From JAGTVG01 sp942491935 (GTDB taxonomy: Bacteria; Bacteroidota; Bacteroidia; Cytophagales; Cyclobacteriaceae), in the NCBI GenBank assembly GCA_942491935.1, contig CALOCZ010000020.1:1-64000 (forward strand): 64,000 nt of DNA, written 5' to 3'. The position numbers and the translations under genes are program-made. Of the stretch, positions 20,619-34,289 are shown one piece after another. Positions within the stretch are counted from its first letter, which is position 1; each line of letters begins with the position of its first letter. A model generated the notes under the pieces. That model was given only the letters and a program-made list of their open reading frames with translations, was not told the DNA's origin and made no database searches.

Positions 20619-22230
20619 TCAATTAATGTTGAATGTATAAATCTCACCAGAGATCATAATCTGTGGATGAATGACCACTGCCCGGTATTGATAGGCTCCC
20701 GGACTCAAATCTTCCAGAGTGACTTTATATTCTCCTGGTTTATCAACATCCATTGTCCCGGTCATTATCCATTCAGCGCCCCCCACCCTTTCATTCAGTG
20801 TAGTCGGCGCTTTCCGGTACTGAAAGGCTATACGCACTGCTTCAGCATCACCTAAATCTTCCAGGCTGACCATAAAAGTCACATTGCTACCCTCTTGTTT
20901 GACATCTTCAATTGTCCGGATAAAAGGTGGTTCGAGTGCCTTTTCAACATTATCCAGTTTAAGCACAATAGGATTGGGCCATTTGTGGTTATTGTATATC
21001 CGCTGTGCCCTGACAACGGAAATGTTCAGACCATCTGAATTCTGACTGAACTTCGAGGCAGGATCCACACTCATATATTCTACAATTTTATCATTCTGTC
21101 CCAATACGCTGACTTTTGTTTGGTTAGTGGCTTGCACAGAATTAATCTTAAATTCTCTTCTATCTCCCCTTGTCCAATTTTTCTGATCAAAAAGAAATGC
21201 ATATACGGTTTGACTATCTTTTGATTGGCAAAACCATATATCTCCTTCATTGGTGATGATCCAGGGCCGAACATTATCTATTGCTTCATGATTTATAAAA
21301 TACCAGGCAGCCACCTCGCGCAAGTTACGATCCTGTTCAAAGGGGATGTTACCGTAGGCATCCGGACCGATGTTCAATAAAAGTGCTCCTCCCTTCGCCC
21401 TTGTTTCAACCAGCATTTTGATGATCTGTGCCCCTGATTTATAGGACTCATTGGTCGGTTTGAATTGCCATTGCGTGCCAATGGTTATACATGACTCCCA
21501 TACACGTTCCGATGTGATCCCTGGAAGATATTGCTCAGGGGTTTTGCAATTCCCCTCTCGTAATTAGTAATTCAGGATTAATTCCCCAGCAGTATGGTTT
21601 TAAGGCTTTTATGAGGGATCCTTCTCCACCGTCAAAGAATACAACATCGACGGGTCCATATTTGGTTAACAATTCCCTGCACTGCCGTTGGTTGTATTCG
21701 ATATATTTTTCCATCAAATCATCCGGAATATCATCTATATTACTCCTTCTGATCAGCTCATCATTCTGGTAAAGAAACCAAAAATCCTCCGGGGAGAAGT
21801 ACAAGCCAACTTTGAGGCCATGTTTACGACAGGCGCTAATATAATCCTTTACGATATCCTGTTTATAAGGCGTATTCATTATATTGAAAGGCGTTGTTTC
21901 CGTATCCCACATACAGAAACCGGAGTGATGCTTAGCCGTAAAAACCATATATTTCATACCAGCCAACTTAGCCAGTACCGCCATTCTATCCGCATCAAAG
22001 TCAGTGGGATTAAAAGTTTCTGGCAATTCATTAAAATAGCGGTTAGTGTAATCTTCAGATGCTCCGACGGTGGAATGGCTGATGACAATCCCCAGTTGGG
22101 AGTCCATACTCCAGTGAATGAACATACCGAAACCTGCATCTTTCAGCCATTCTTCCATTTCAGGTTTATTCTGGGAAAATCCAGTGTGGCAAACAAGAGA
22201 TAATATCAAATAAAAAGATATTCTTTTCAT
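20619..22230 (-). CDS. alpha-L-fucosidase, GH29 (one frameshift)
   Basis: Exo-acting fucosidase of about 536 residues with signal peptide (SLVCHTGFSQ). GH29 features are WLKDAGFGMFIHWS, AKHHSGFCMWDTE, KVGLYFSPEDF and VDVVFFDGGEG with the probable nucleophile Asp. The C-terminal half reads TPEQYLPGITSERVWESC and GGALLLNIGPDAYGNIP, then beta-sandwich domains. A single missing base in the CAAAACCCC run near 21,540 separates the two halves. Together with the sulfatase next door it forms a small polysaccharide-degradation set without SusCD genes in this window. Confidence 0.9.
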
Positions 22231-22435
22231 AATGTATTTTTTATCATGACATCCAGCCCGGACCGCAAATTGATCAGTATATTACCCGGTTATAACAAAT
22301 CTGTGTATCAAATCCCTTCCAAATAATGAAATCAAATTGCCTTAATTCTATTTTATCGGTAAGCATATAATAATCGATTGATAAACCTGAAATCTGAAGG
22401 GATTTGTCATCTCATATTCTGAAAATATAAAAATA

Positions 22436-25272
22436 TTATCCTGTTGATTCCTCTATTCCAGCCAGAAGATCTTTTGCTTCCCTGGCCAACCCAAATGATT
22501 CATCCGCATTTTCCCAAACCTTATTGGCAATCAGGAGGTGCTCTTTTGCTTTTGTTTCATTTCCCTCTTCAAGATATATCTTTGCTATAGACAAATGTGC
22601 TGAAGCCTGGTATGGATTCAATTTAAGTCTTTCTTCAAGAATTTCCATGGCTTTATCAGGCTTATCTAGCTTGACATAACAATTGGCGATCTTGCTATCC
22701 AGCATTTCTTTAGAAAAAAACACATTGACTGCTTTGAATTCAAGGTACTTATCAAGTGATGCTTGATATTCTTCTTTTAAAAACATGATCTCAGCGGCGT
22801 AGTATTTATCAATATTGCCTGAAGATCCATATTTAGATATATATATTCTTCAACCCGCAGTAATTCTTCCTCGGCCTTTTCAATATCTCCCAAATTCATA
22901 TAATAATTGATATAACCATAAGCTGTAACATTTTTAAAAGAATCACTTAACTTCCCTTCTTCCCGTTGGATGATCTGCAAAGCCGTATCAGCCTGATCGA
23001 TCATAAAATACCAGTATAACCGTGTTATTCTGTATATTGATATCACAAAGGGGGGATATTCCCTTTTACCCATATCAAGTGTCTGTTCCCAGAGCTCTAT
23101 TACCTTCTCAATTTGACCATGTGCCTCATAATATTCCATCATGGTAGAATATACTGTCATACTGTCCCCTGTAGTTTTTGCTTTTTTCAATGCAGAGGCC
23201 AATATGTTTTCTGCTTCCTGAAAGTAACCTTGCCGTTCTTTAATAATAGCCATCTGTCCTATGCTATTTATATTGCTCTCTGACAATAAAACAGATCTTT
23301 CATAGTTTTTTTCAGCTTCATCGTATTCACCCTGATTAAAAAAGTAATCTCCCAGAAGCCTGAATGACCGGGAATGAGTTGGATAACGTTCCGCATACAA
23401 ATTATAATACTGTAGTGCTTCTTCATTCTTACCCTGCACCATTAATACCTCAGCAAGATCAACATAAAAATCACCCCGGTTATCATCTATTTCCAGGGCC
23501 TCTTTCAATATCTCTTCTGCTTTTATGGGTTCACCGGATACTTTATGGATCTGAGCGAGGAAATTGTAGGCATTCACATTTTGAGGATACAACTCCTTCC
23601 ACATTTCCAGGACTTTGATCCTTTTTTTCCTGCTCCTCATTGATATGATAGTAAAGGGATTTTGCAAGAAACTGGTCCTGTTCAGGAAGCATATAATCCT
23701 TTTCTATTACCTTTCCTATGTATTCAGAAGCTTCCTTCATCTGGCTATTAAGCAGATATACAGCTGCCAGGTTGAATGCTGACGACATAAAACCCGGATC
23801 TTTTTCAAGAGAATTAAGAAAATGTTCAATACTGCCATTATAATCGTTATTATAGCTGGCTGCTACAATCCCCATAATAAAATCCTTATATGCATCCATA
23901 TCAGTTGTCAGGATGCTGGAAACAGGAAGGTCCTCCACCGACTCTAAATAATTCTCCGGCATCTCCAGATCTTTTTTCAATTGAACAGTAAGCTGATCAA
24001 TAATGTTGAAAACATCTCTCCCTTCATATGAATGTTCTGATATTAATTTGCCATTTTCAACATGATGCAGTTTTGTTTCAACCTGATACCCTGTTTCTGT
24101 AATGTCGTATCCTCCTGACAGCATATATTCCATTCTGAAATCACTTGCTATTTTTCTCATGAGATTGAAGTCAACATTATCCAAATCATTAACCCCGGCT
24201 CCTCTCAGTTCATCAACAAACAATTCAGTTCCTTTTGGCTGAAAAAATACATCCTGTCCAAGATCTATCAGAATGGCGGTATTAATTCCTGAGGAAAGCC
24301 ACCCATGCGTATCGGGATCCCCGAAATTCTCGAAATTAAAAACAGCAATAGTTTTTATAAATTCATTCTTGGGGACGATTCGTTGAATAGTCTTTCCCTC
24401 CTCATCCTCTACGATAACTTCCCTGGTAGTGGCCCCAAGGTCTTTCCCCTGAAATAGTATGATAAGAATAACAATTGAAATAGCAAAATTGGCAGAAACG
24501 AAGATCCTTTCCCTTTTCACCCATTGGTCCATTCCGGATCGGCCATGATAATAGGCCATGAACGCTACACTCGGCAGCAATGATAGCAATAAAATCCAGG
24601 TTAAATCAAACCAATTTGGTGATAGCAAGTACTTATTAATTATCCAGGAAATGACTTGGATAATTAGGAAGGAGACCAGGATGTAAAGCACGGAAAGTTG
24701 TAAAACCTTTCTTCTTGCCCAGATATCCTTGATAAACGCAGTTATACTATTACCCACCGGTTGTGCCGGGGGTTCAGGCAAACCCTCCCCACCAGAGTAT
24801 ACACTTTTATTGGTCTTTCAACATTTTTCAGGCTCCTGGTGCCTACAAATTGTGCTTTGAACTCTTGCTTATTGGATATATCCTCAAATACCCGGTCAGT
24901 TATATAAATCCCACCTGGAGGAGCAAGGGGCTCTATCCTGGATGCAATATTGACGCCATCACCAAAAATATCATTTTCCGAAAGGGTGACCTCCCCAACA
25001 TGTATTCCAATCCTGATCTTGAAATCCTGGTTTCCGATAGATCTTTGAAACTCAAGGGCGCAAGTCACAGCATCGACAGCACTTGAAAAACTTGATAATG
25101 TTCCATCCCCTATTTCTTTCAGCCACTTCCCTTCATGCTTGCTTATTAAAGGTTTCAGGATTTCTCTGACCAACTGTATTGCCTGCAAGGCATCTTTTTC
25201 ACTTTTCGACATCATGGATGTATAGCCCACTATATCGGTAAACATGATTGCGGCGAGTCTCCTTTGTTGCAT
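22436..25272 (-). CDS. class III adenylate/guanylate cyclase with TPR repeats (frameshifted)
   Basis: About 945 residues across four frame segments. The N-terminal cyclase domain has IMFTDIVGYTSMM (metal-binding Asp), WLKEIGDGTLSSF and IGIHVGEVT. A membrane section follows, with hydrophobic helices around LYILVSFLIIQVI and WILLLSLLPSVAF. A FlgO/TolB-like domain (TIAVFNFENFGDPDTHGWLS) and about ten TPR units make up the rest. Frame changes lie near 24,770, 23,630 and 22,800. Such cyclase-TPR proteins are common in Bacteroidota and probably make cAMP under control of protein contacts or stress; the trigger is unknown. 22231-22435 contains nothing recognisable. Confidence 0.85.
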
Positions 25273-25630
25273 TATAAAAGCTTAAATCAATAAAATCCTA
25301 ATTAAAGAATTCTTTAGAACAAATTTAAAATTAATTGCAAAAGGTTCATTTTCAAATTTCCATGAATATAATTTAATAAGCTGAGGAATTCAATAGAATT
25401 TCAAGGTCTGGTTATTGAATCATATGCCGGGCAAATAAATTGTTTAAAAGGAAAAGTGTATAAAATTAAACGCATATTTTAATTTATAATCAAAGTATAT
25501 ATAAAAATCCATTATACAAGCGAACTGGATAAAGTGAATGTGAAATTGACTGAATTACAGATAATTTGTATCTTACCGTTTTAGTGTAAGAATACCTTAT
25601 ATGAAAGAAGAGAGAGGATATGCTTATAGG
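25273..25630. other. AT-rich divergent intergenic region
   Basis: Lies between the cyclase gene on the - strand and the outer-membrane protein gene on the + strand, so it should hold two promoters. No repeat, RNA gene or clear Bacteroidota -7/-33 pair could be fixed by eye. Confidence 0.4.
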
Positions 25631-26541
25631 ATGTTATTACGTCCGAAGATTTATTTGGCATGTCTTTTCTTTTTTGTTTTTCTTCCCGCGAATCTATAAG
25701 CCAGGAACTGGAACCGAGAGCGCTGACCAATATTCCAGTGGGAATGAATTTCGCTGTAATAGGATATGGTTATTCCCAGGGGAATATATTATTGGATCCT
25801 GCTGTTCCGATTGAAGACGTTAATGCCAAACTTCATCAGGTGGCCGGAGCATATATGCGATCCATAAAGCTATTCGGACTCGCCGGGAAAGTGGATGTAA
25901 TAGTGCCCTGGGCATCAGGTGACTGGACTGGGAAACTGAACGGAATCGATACTTTCAGGTCTGTCAGTGGCATGGGGGATGCAAGGATAAGATTATCCCT
26001 GAATTTTGCCGGAGCTCCTCCACTTTTCATACAGGATTTTCGCGGTTACACTCCCCAAAAAATTTCCGGTGTCAGCCTTCAGATATTCACACCCACCGGA
26101 CAATATGATCCTGAACGTCTCATCAATCTGGGATCCAACCGCTGGGTTTTCAAACCTCAATGGGGTTTTGCAAGATATTTTCGGAATTGGATATTTGAGA
26201 CCTATCTCAGTGCATATTTCTTCACTGCGAACAATAATTTCTTTGGCGGAAATGAACTTAAGCAGAATCCCCTTGGAGCAATAAAAATTCACGGTATACG
26301 TACCTTCCCAAAGAACTGGTGGCTGGCCCTGGATGCCGGATATGGTATAGGAGGAAGAACAATTATTAATGGCGAGGAAAGGGATACCCGAATATCTACT
26401 TTTCGTTTCGGGTTAACCTTCGCAGTGCCTATCGGGCAGCATCATGTGGTTAGAGTAAACGGCACTACTGGAATTCGTATTGAACGCGGATCTGATTTTA
26501 ATGCTGTTAATCTTATATATCAATTCAGGTGGATTAGATAA
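25631..26541 (+). CDS. outer-membrane beta-barrel protein, MetA-pathway/phenol-type transporter family
   Basis: Barrel protein of about 300 residues (PF13557-like). The mature part begins SQELEPRALTNIPVGMNFAV, and alternating aromatic strands follow (GSNRWVFKPQWGFARYF; FRFGLTFAVPIGQHHVV; VNLIYQFRW). The ATG at 25631 starts a good signal peptide (MLLRPKIYLACLFFFVFLPA), but that frame ends at 25,699; the body is in another frame that could start at 25660. A one-base indel near 25,690 explains this best. Role unknown. Confidence 0.7.
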
Positions 26542-26716
26542 GAATTTAAATCCAGTCAATTCATCATCAAATCGAATTTTAAATGGAATTCTTCAGATAT
26601 CTATTATTAAACTGATCCAAAAAGTAGCTAATTTTATCCCCTCTGTTTGAATAAATAAAAATTAGAATTTAACAGATCGGCGGATTTCCTGTTCTTAATT
26701 AAAATTAATAGCTCAA

Positions 26717-28778
26717 ATGATTTCGGATTTTATCCTGATTTTCTGTAGTGGTCTTACTTTTGCTGTTGGAAGCATAAACCTGGCGATAGGATCGATATGG
26801 GTAAAAGACAGGTCATATCTGTTTTTTGGATTGATCAGCTTATTTGCTAGTGTGTACTTAATATTACAGGTATACCAAAAATCAGATTTTGTTGCAATAA
26901 TTTCTATTGATATACTCAGTATTTTAGTAGCAGTAATTTTTTATACCTTATTCCTCTGGTTTATTGGAGAATTTACAGGATATATAAAAACAGTAATCCA
27001 GATCATAATTTCTCTATCGGCTATTTTATTGATCCCGCTATATATTTTTGCAAAAAATGCCTTTATGTCATGGCAATTCTGGGAGTTGATGGCTCATCTG
27101 ACAATTTTGATGATCAGCGTATATGGAATAGTAGCTGGGATTAAAGGAATAGCTGGAAAAGATAATGTCTGGAAAACAATTTATTTGTCGCTGATGATTC
27201 TTTTGTTTTTGACTACAATCATTTGGGGGATCAATACTATATTTAATGTTACTATTTTTCTTGATCCAGCAAAGTATCTTAGTCCGCTTGATTTCTTTCC
27301 TGTATTCTTCTCCCTAATCATTGGATCAAAAATGAGTCACGATATTATTCGAAGTTATCAACTAGACAAAGAACTTAATGCCCGTGAGAAGAAATGGAGC
27401 TCATTGATGGATAAAATAAATCTTCTCGTGATTGAATACAACCTGAACGGGAAGATCATTTATGTAAATTCATATTTCAATTCTTTTTCCGGATATACCT
27501 CACAGGAAGTTAATGGAATGGACTGGAACAGTTCATTGCTGGATATAGAAAAAGACTCAACAAAAGCCAATACATTTCATGAAATTATTAGTGGTAAAGA
27601 CATACCTGCTCATCAGAATAAGATTCGAATAAAATCTGGTGAGATCAAGCATGTACAGTGGGCGAATTTGCTGCTAAAAAATATAGATGGACAACTCGAT
27701 GGATTTCTAAGCATATAGGTACAGATGTAACAGATCGGGAAACCGCATTAGCTGAAATAAATAAACTAAAAAGTCAGCTTGAAAAGGAGAATTTATTGCT
27801 TAAGGAAGAGATACATGGTCTTGAACTTGGCAGGGAAGACATCATAGGAGAAAGCGATTCTCTGCAGTATGCTTTAAAAAGGGCCACTCAGGTATCAGGA
27901 ACTGATTCAACAGTGCTATTGGAAGGTGAAACTGGTGTTGGAAAGGAACTTTTTGCAGATCTCATCCACAGAAAAAGTAAACGTACACATCGTCCATTTA
28001 TAAAAGTGAATTGCTCGGCAATTCCTAAGGAATTGATTGAGAGCGAGTTTTTGGTCATGAGAAGGGTTCGTTTACAGGAGCTATTAAATTAAGACAAGGG
28101 CGATTTGAACTAGCTGACAAGGGTACAATTTTTTTGGATGAGGTTGGGGAAATACCCTTTGAATTACAATCCAAGCTGCTGAGGGTACTGCAATCAGGAG
28201 AATTTGAAAGAGTAGGCAGTGAAGTAACAAAAAAAGTAGAAGTAAGAATTATTGCGGCTACAAATCGAAACCTGAATAAAGAATCTCAGGAAGGATTATT
28301 CAGGCAGGATCTGTTTTATCGGTTAAATGTTTATCCAATAACCATCCCACCCCTAAGACAAAGGAAAGATGATATACCTACATTGGTCAGTCACTTTGTA
28401 GATAAAATTGGCCGTAAAATGGGTAAAAAAATAAAGAACATTTCAAAGGAGGATCTGACGAAACTTCAAAATTATAACTGGCCGGGAAATGTAAGAGAAT
28501 TAGAAAATGTAATTGAAAGGGCAATTATAAACAGTTCACACGACACCTTACGAATAGATGATGAACAGCTAAGATCACAATTTCATTTTGATGGTGATAT
28601 TAGCGGAATCAGTGAGGATTTGAAACTATCAGAAACACAAAAAGCCCATATTAAGAAAGTACTTGAAGAGTGTAATTGGAAGATAAACGGTGAGAATGGT
28701 GCAGCCAAAGCACTTGGGATCCCACCGAGTACGCTTCGTTCTAAGATGAAAAAATTAAATATTGTACGACCTGATTAG
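26717..28778 (+). CDS. membrane-anchored sigma-54 transcriptional activator with PAS domain (frameshifted)
   Basis: The first 210 residues form about seven hydrophobic helices. A PAS domain follows (NLLVIEYNLNGKIIYVNSYF) and then a coiled coil. The AAA+ domain has Walker A GETGVGKE, sigma-54 loop GSFTGA (usually GAFTGA) and Walker B GTIFLDEVGEI. The Fis-type helix-turn-helix ends the protein (AAKALGIPPSTLRSKMKKL). Frame changes lie near 27,710 and near 28,055. The full protein is about 687 residues. A membrane sensor fused directly to a sigma-54 activator is uncommon. One sigma-54 promoter candidate occurs in this window at 44,986, though a link is unproven. Confidence 0.88.
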
Positions 28779-28813
28779 TTATGCCATGTTTCCCGATTCC
28801 AGCATGGATTATA

Positions 28814-29842
28814 CTAGCGTTTTTTTGATAAGTCAAATCTTTTACCTATAAAGAACCTTAGCTGTTCTGTCGCAAGATCCAATTCATAATCCTTGTATTT
28901 AAAACTCCTCCAGATGATGGTACCTGTAACTCCAGCATAAAAATATCTGGTTTCAAATCCTAATGCACCTCTTGCTGCCAATTGTCCGGCAGGTGCATAT
29001 TCCGTCGACTTTTCTCCTGTTATGGTCTCAAGATTTATGGCTTGTAATCCAAATCCCGGTGTAGCACCAATATTTAGAAAGAACTTTTTTGAAATAATCC
29101 ATGTATACAAATAACCAACAGTGACACCAGCAGCTAATGTTTTAAAAGCTTTCAAATCAAAATTCGATCGAATGCTGTCCGGAAAATCCTGTGGAATGAA
29201 TCCCTGACCCGTTTCAGCAACATCGAGTTGACCGAATAGCCCCGCGGTAAAACTGCCTGTGCTTTTCAGTTGTACCTGGTTTCTGACAAATGCAGCTTTA
29301 TAGGAGAATTTATCTGAATTAAAGATGTAAAACGCGTTTAATCCGATAGAGTAAATTTTCATATCAGGCAGCTGTGGATAGTAATCGTTTTCCCACTCCA
29401 TAAAATCTTTCGGATTAGCAACATAATAGCCCTTATAAAATTGAGCAAATCCATCTATTCCAATCTTTTTGCCATATACATTTACCTGAAGATCAAACCG
29501 GTTTGTTTTGCCATATTTTTCATTACTGGATGCACTTTTAGGAATACCGATGGCTATACCCAATCCATATGATTTATAGTTAAATCCGATACCAAGTGCC
29601 GTAGGACTGTTCGGTCTAAGATTTAAGGTATTGTCATCCTTGATAATATCAAGCATATTCCATTTGGTATTGGTGTAGATCCTGAATGCCAGTAAGTTAG
29701 AATAATCTAAATAATAGATGATAGAGTCCTCCGGATCAGGTTGCAGTTTATTTTGGTCTATTTCTCCGAACGTCGATGCATATATTCCGAATATTAAAGG
29801 GATGGCGATAGTCCTGTATAAAATAACCTTTGACAATAACAT
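28814..29842 (-). CDS. DUF4421 family outer-membrane protein
   Basis: 342 residues with an N-terminal signal segment and many amphipathic strands. YGLGIAIGIPKSASSNEKYGKTNRFDLQ and the C-terminal FRxxGKRF-like end (LRFFIGKRFDL) fit the DUF4421 family seen in Bacteroidota. Function unknown. It is convergent with the sigma-54 activator; the 35-nt gap holds a weak CCATG/CATGG hairpin but no clear terminator. Confidence 0.75.
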   Translation of the reverse strand: MLLSKVILYRTIAIPLIFGIYASTFGEIDQNKLQPDPEDSIIYYLDYSNLLAFRIYTNTKWNMLDIIKDDNTLNLRPNSPTALGIGFNYKSYGLGIAIGIPKSASSNEKYGKTNRFDLQVNVYGKKIGIDGFAQFYKGYYVANPKDFMEWENDYYPQLPDMKIYSIGLNAFYIFNSDKFSYKAAFVRNQVQLKSTGSFTAGLFGQLDVAETGQGFIPQDFPDSIRSNFDLKAFKTLAAGVTVGYLYTWIISKKFFLNIGATPGFGLQAINLETITGEKSTEYAPAGQLAARGALGFETRYFYAGVTGTIIWRSFKYKDYELDLATEQLRFFIGKRFDLSKKR

Positions 29843-29951
29843 GGAAGTAAGTTAGACAAACAATTTAAATACCTCAAAACAAATACTTAATACTTGGCTG
29901 AAGAATTATGGCATTGTAATTGGAATTATTATACCAAACAATTTGTAGCTC

Positions 29952-30260
29952 GTGTATTCAATAATTCTAACCGGATATATTCCTGATCAAAAAGTAAAGG
30001 AATTTAGACAGCATATGAAACAGCTGTCTGGAAGGCCAGAAAATCAAATCTTTCAATTGGATGTATTTCAGGATATACTTCATGAAGATCTGTATCGGGT
30101 GGAAATGTCGTTTAATGACAAACAAGAGATGTTTTCATATATGAAGTCTGACAATTTTGCTATGATCTCCGGATCCTTCAAAGCTTTAGGAATATTACGG
30201 GATCAACATGTTGAAACATTTTCAGACTTAAAAGAAAAACAGAATGAGTATGAAGAATAA
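29952..30260 (+). CDS. small conserved-looking protein, possible dimeric alpha-beta barrel
   Basis: 102 residues, charged and soluble, no signal peptide. Its strand-helix pattern (YSIILTGYI, helix VKEFRQHMKQLSG, DLYRVEMSF, helix DKQEMFSYM) resembles ABM-like ferredoxin-fold proteins, but no diagnostic residue is visible. It precedes a small membrane protein gene by 80 nt on the same strand. Confidence 0.5.
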   Translation: MYSIILTGYIPDQKVKEFRQHMKQLSGRPENQIFQLDVFQDILHEDLYRVEMSFNDKQEMFSYMKSDNFAMISGSFKALGILRDQHVETFSDLKEKQNEYEE

Positions 30261-30340
30261 TATAAAACGAGAAATAAAGTATCGAGAATTTAGTGTCGGT
30301 ATTTCGTCACCTCTCGCTATGTCGTTATAGAATTGCCCAA

Positions 30341-30844
30341 ATGGAAGAAACTGAAAAAAATATTCCTTCGAACCGATTAATAACTGGGGCTATAGTATTT
30401 ATAGTAGGACAATTGTCGCCCTTGCTGATACCGTTAGTGCTTTCTTCAGATCTGGGAAGTGGGATTAAAACAGCACTTTCGGGATTTCTGATGCTTGGGG
30501 TTCCCGAACTGGCCATCATGTTATCCATTGTAATTATGGGCAAAGCTGGTTTTGCTTTTCTGAAAAGTAAAATCGGGAGATTATTTAAACAATACGGCCC
30601 TCCTGATAAGGTGTCAAAAACACGTTATACTATTGGGCTGATTATGTTTATCATACCATTCTTTATGGGCTGGCTCCTTCCCTATTTTGAACATTTAATA
30701 CCCTGGTATGAAGCCAATCATTTATGGATCAATATATCTGGTGATGTTTTGTTGGTCATAAGCCTTTTTGTACTGGGAGGTGATTTCTGGGAAAAACTCA
30801 GAAGTTTGTTTATTTATAATCACGAACTACTTAAAGAAGTTTAA
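30341..30844 (+). CDS. small multi-pass membrane protein
   Basis: 167 residues with about four hydrophobic segments (LITGAIVFIVGQLSPLLIPLVL; ELAIMLSIVIMG; YTIGLIMFIIPFFMGWLL; ISGDVLLVISLFVLGG). The start at 30341 removes a non-conserved extension from 30293. It resembles small 'transporter suffix' membrane proteins, but the assignment is loose. The last 62 nt of its coding region recur at 33,086 after the sulfatase gene. Confidence 0.55.
   Translation: MEETEKNIPSNRLITGAIVFIVGQLSPLLIPLVLSSDLGSGIKTALSGFLMLGVPELAIMLSIVIMGKAGFAFLKSKIGRLFKQYGPPDKVSKTRYTIGLIMFIIPFFMGWLLPYFEHLIPWYEANHLWINISGDVLLVISLFVLGGDFWEKLRSLFIYNHELLKEV
30761..30822 (+). repeat. direct repeat copy 1 (3' end of membrane-protein gene)
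   Basis: 62 nt matching 33086-33147 with four mismatches (about 94 percent identity) at a spacing of 2,325 nt. This copy lies inside the intact membrane-protein gene and encodes SLFVLGGDFWEKLRSLFIYN. Confidence 0.85.
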
Positions 30845-30876
30845 TTACAAAGAAATAAAATATTATTATATCTAAA

Positions 30877-32994
<2,118 letters not shown>

Positions 32995-33082
32995 ATCCGG
33001 GAGAAATGATGATCAGATGATATATCACCTGTGAAATAAGGCCTTTGATGATAAAGCACAAATAAAAATTAAATAGTTAATT

Positions 33083-33172
33083 ATGAGCCTTTTTGTACTG
33101 GGAGGTGATTTTTGGGAAAAACTCAGAAGCCTGTTTATATATAATCAAAAGTCGATTATTGAATCATCATAA
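33083..33172 (+). pseudogene. remnant of a membrane-protein gene (3' end only)
   Basis: A 29-codon frame starts MSLFVLGGDFWEKLRSLFIY and ends in TAA at 33170-33172. It matches the C-terminus of the membrane protein at 30341-30844 but has lost all upstream transmembrane segments and diverges at the very end (NQKSIIESS). It is likely the relic of a paralogue left by duplication or recombination. Confidence 0.6.
33086..33147 (+). repeat. direct repeat copy 2
   Basis: Second copy of the 62-nt repeat described at 30761-30822. The two copies bracket the sulfatase gene, so the segment could have been duplicated or inserted by recombination at this repeat. Confidence 0.85.
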
Positions 33173-33200
33173 AATTGAATTAAGAATAATAATTAAAACC

Positions 33201-33344
33201 ATGCAAATTAAGATCCTTTTTATGTTTGTACTCATTAAGGATAACAAGGTGTATTATGATTATAACTATTATAATGGCTTATACTACACCCTTGAGTCAC
33301 CTAAACTGGGTTTCGCTTTCGGAAATTTTAAATATAAGCAATAA
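33201..33344 (+). pseudogene. possible remnant ORF of 47 codons
   Basis: MQIKILFMFVLI resembles the start of a signal peptide and is followed directly by YYDYNYYNGLYYTLESPKL and a short basic end. It could be a small gene, or the joined ends of a deleted one. No family recognised. The rest of 32995-33511 shows no gene. Confidence 0.25.
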
Positions 33345-33511
33345 ATCATATGAAAAGTACTTTGAGAAAAGGATGGAATCGTTAATTCGGGAGCCTCTAA
33401 CACATTTTTTCATCATTGATGGTATCATTTTCCTTCAATAAATTTATTTGGATAGGAAGATTCCCAACCTGAAAATCATGTGCCAATGGAGTAATTTAAA
33501 ATATTGTATTT

Positions 33512-34276
33512 ATGAAGAGAATTATCTGGCTTTTTCTAATTATTATTGTGGTCTACGTAAACTGTAACTATAACAAAGAGCCTAATCATTTACAGGAATC
33601 CGATCATGCTGAGGAACTACAAACATTACCCGGACTGGATCATGGTTTGATCCAATCACCGGTAAACATCCTCACTTTGAAGGCTGCTGGGTCTGGTATG
33701 CACGAAATTGGAGTTACGACCTCGGATAGTACTGTAGCCAATGACGTCGTCAATACCGGTCATTCTGTAAAGCTGGACTTTAATACTGGTACTGTTATTA
33801 GATTTGACGGGAAGGATTATCGTTTTCTACAGGCACATTTCCATACTCCATCGGAACATCAGGTTGATGGTATCATCTATCCAATGGAGATCCATTTTGT
33901 ATGTATGGTGGATCTACCAAAAAACCAAGGTGATCCGGAATACCTAGTTGCAGGGGCATTTTTTAAAATGGGGGAAGAAAATGAATTCATACATAAATTC
34001 TTAAACCGTATACCTGAAATAGAGCATGACACCACGTTTTTACAGAATAACCCGGTGTATATTGATGACTTGCTCACACCTGAAGAGCCTTTTAATGATT
34101 ATTACTTTTACAATGGCTCATTGACAACACCCCCATACACCGAAACCGTCAAATGGGTGATTATGAAAAGGATTTTGGAATCATCCCTTGAGCAGATACA
34201 GAAAATCAATGCCCTGGAAGGAAACAATGCAAGGCATGTACAGGCACTTTTCAGCCGAGAAATAGAGAATAACTAA
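33512..34276 (+). CDS. alpha-class carbonic anhydrase, lipoprotein
   Basis: Periplasmic enzyme interconverting CO2 and bicarbonate. The signal region ends VVYVNCNYNKE with a probable lipidated Cys. QSPVNI precedes the zinc site, in which His residues of FLQAHFHTPSEH and MEIHFVC are ligands. The later YNGSLTTPPYTETVKW is an alpha-CA signature (Thr-Thr near the active site). 254 residues, full length. It heads a three-gene group with an outer-membrane barrel (13 nt gap) and a membrane protein. Confidence 0.93.
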   Translation: MKRIIWLFLIIIVVYVNCNYNKEPNHLQESDHAEELQTLPGLDHGLIQSPVNILTLKAAGSGMHEIGVTTSDSTVANDVVNTGHSVKLDFNTGTVIRFDGKDYRFLQAHFHTPSEHQVDGIIYPMEIHFVCMVDLPKNQGDPEYLVAGAFFKMGEENEFIHKFLNRIPEIEHDTTFLQNNPVYIDDLLTPEEPFNDYYFYNGSLTTPPYTETVKWVIMKRILESSLEQIQKINALEGNNARHVQALFSREIENN

Positions 34277-34289
34277 AAACTTAATTTAT

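Noticed and set aside
29909..29924. Second sigma-54 promoter (TGGCATTGTAATTGGA) before the 102-residue protein gene
   Set aside because: It departs from the consensus at two positions, including the -12 element, and has no upstream repeats.
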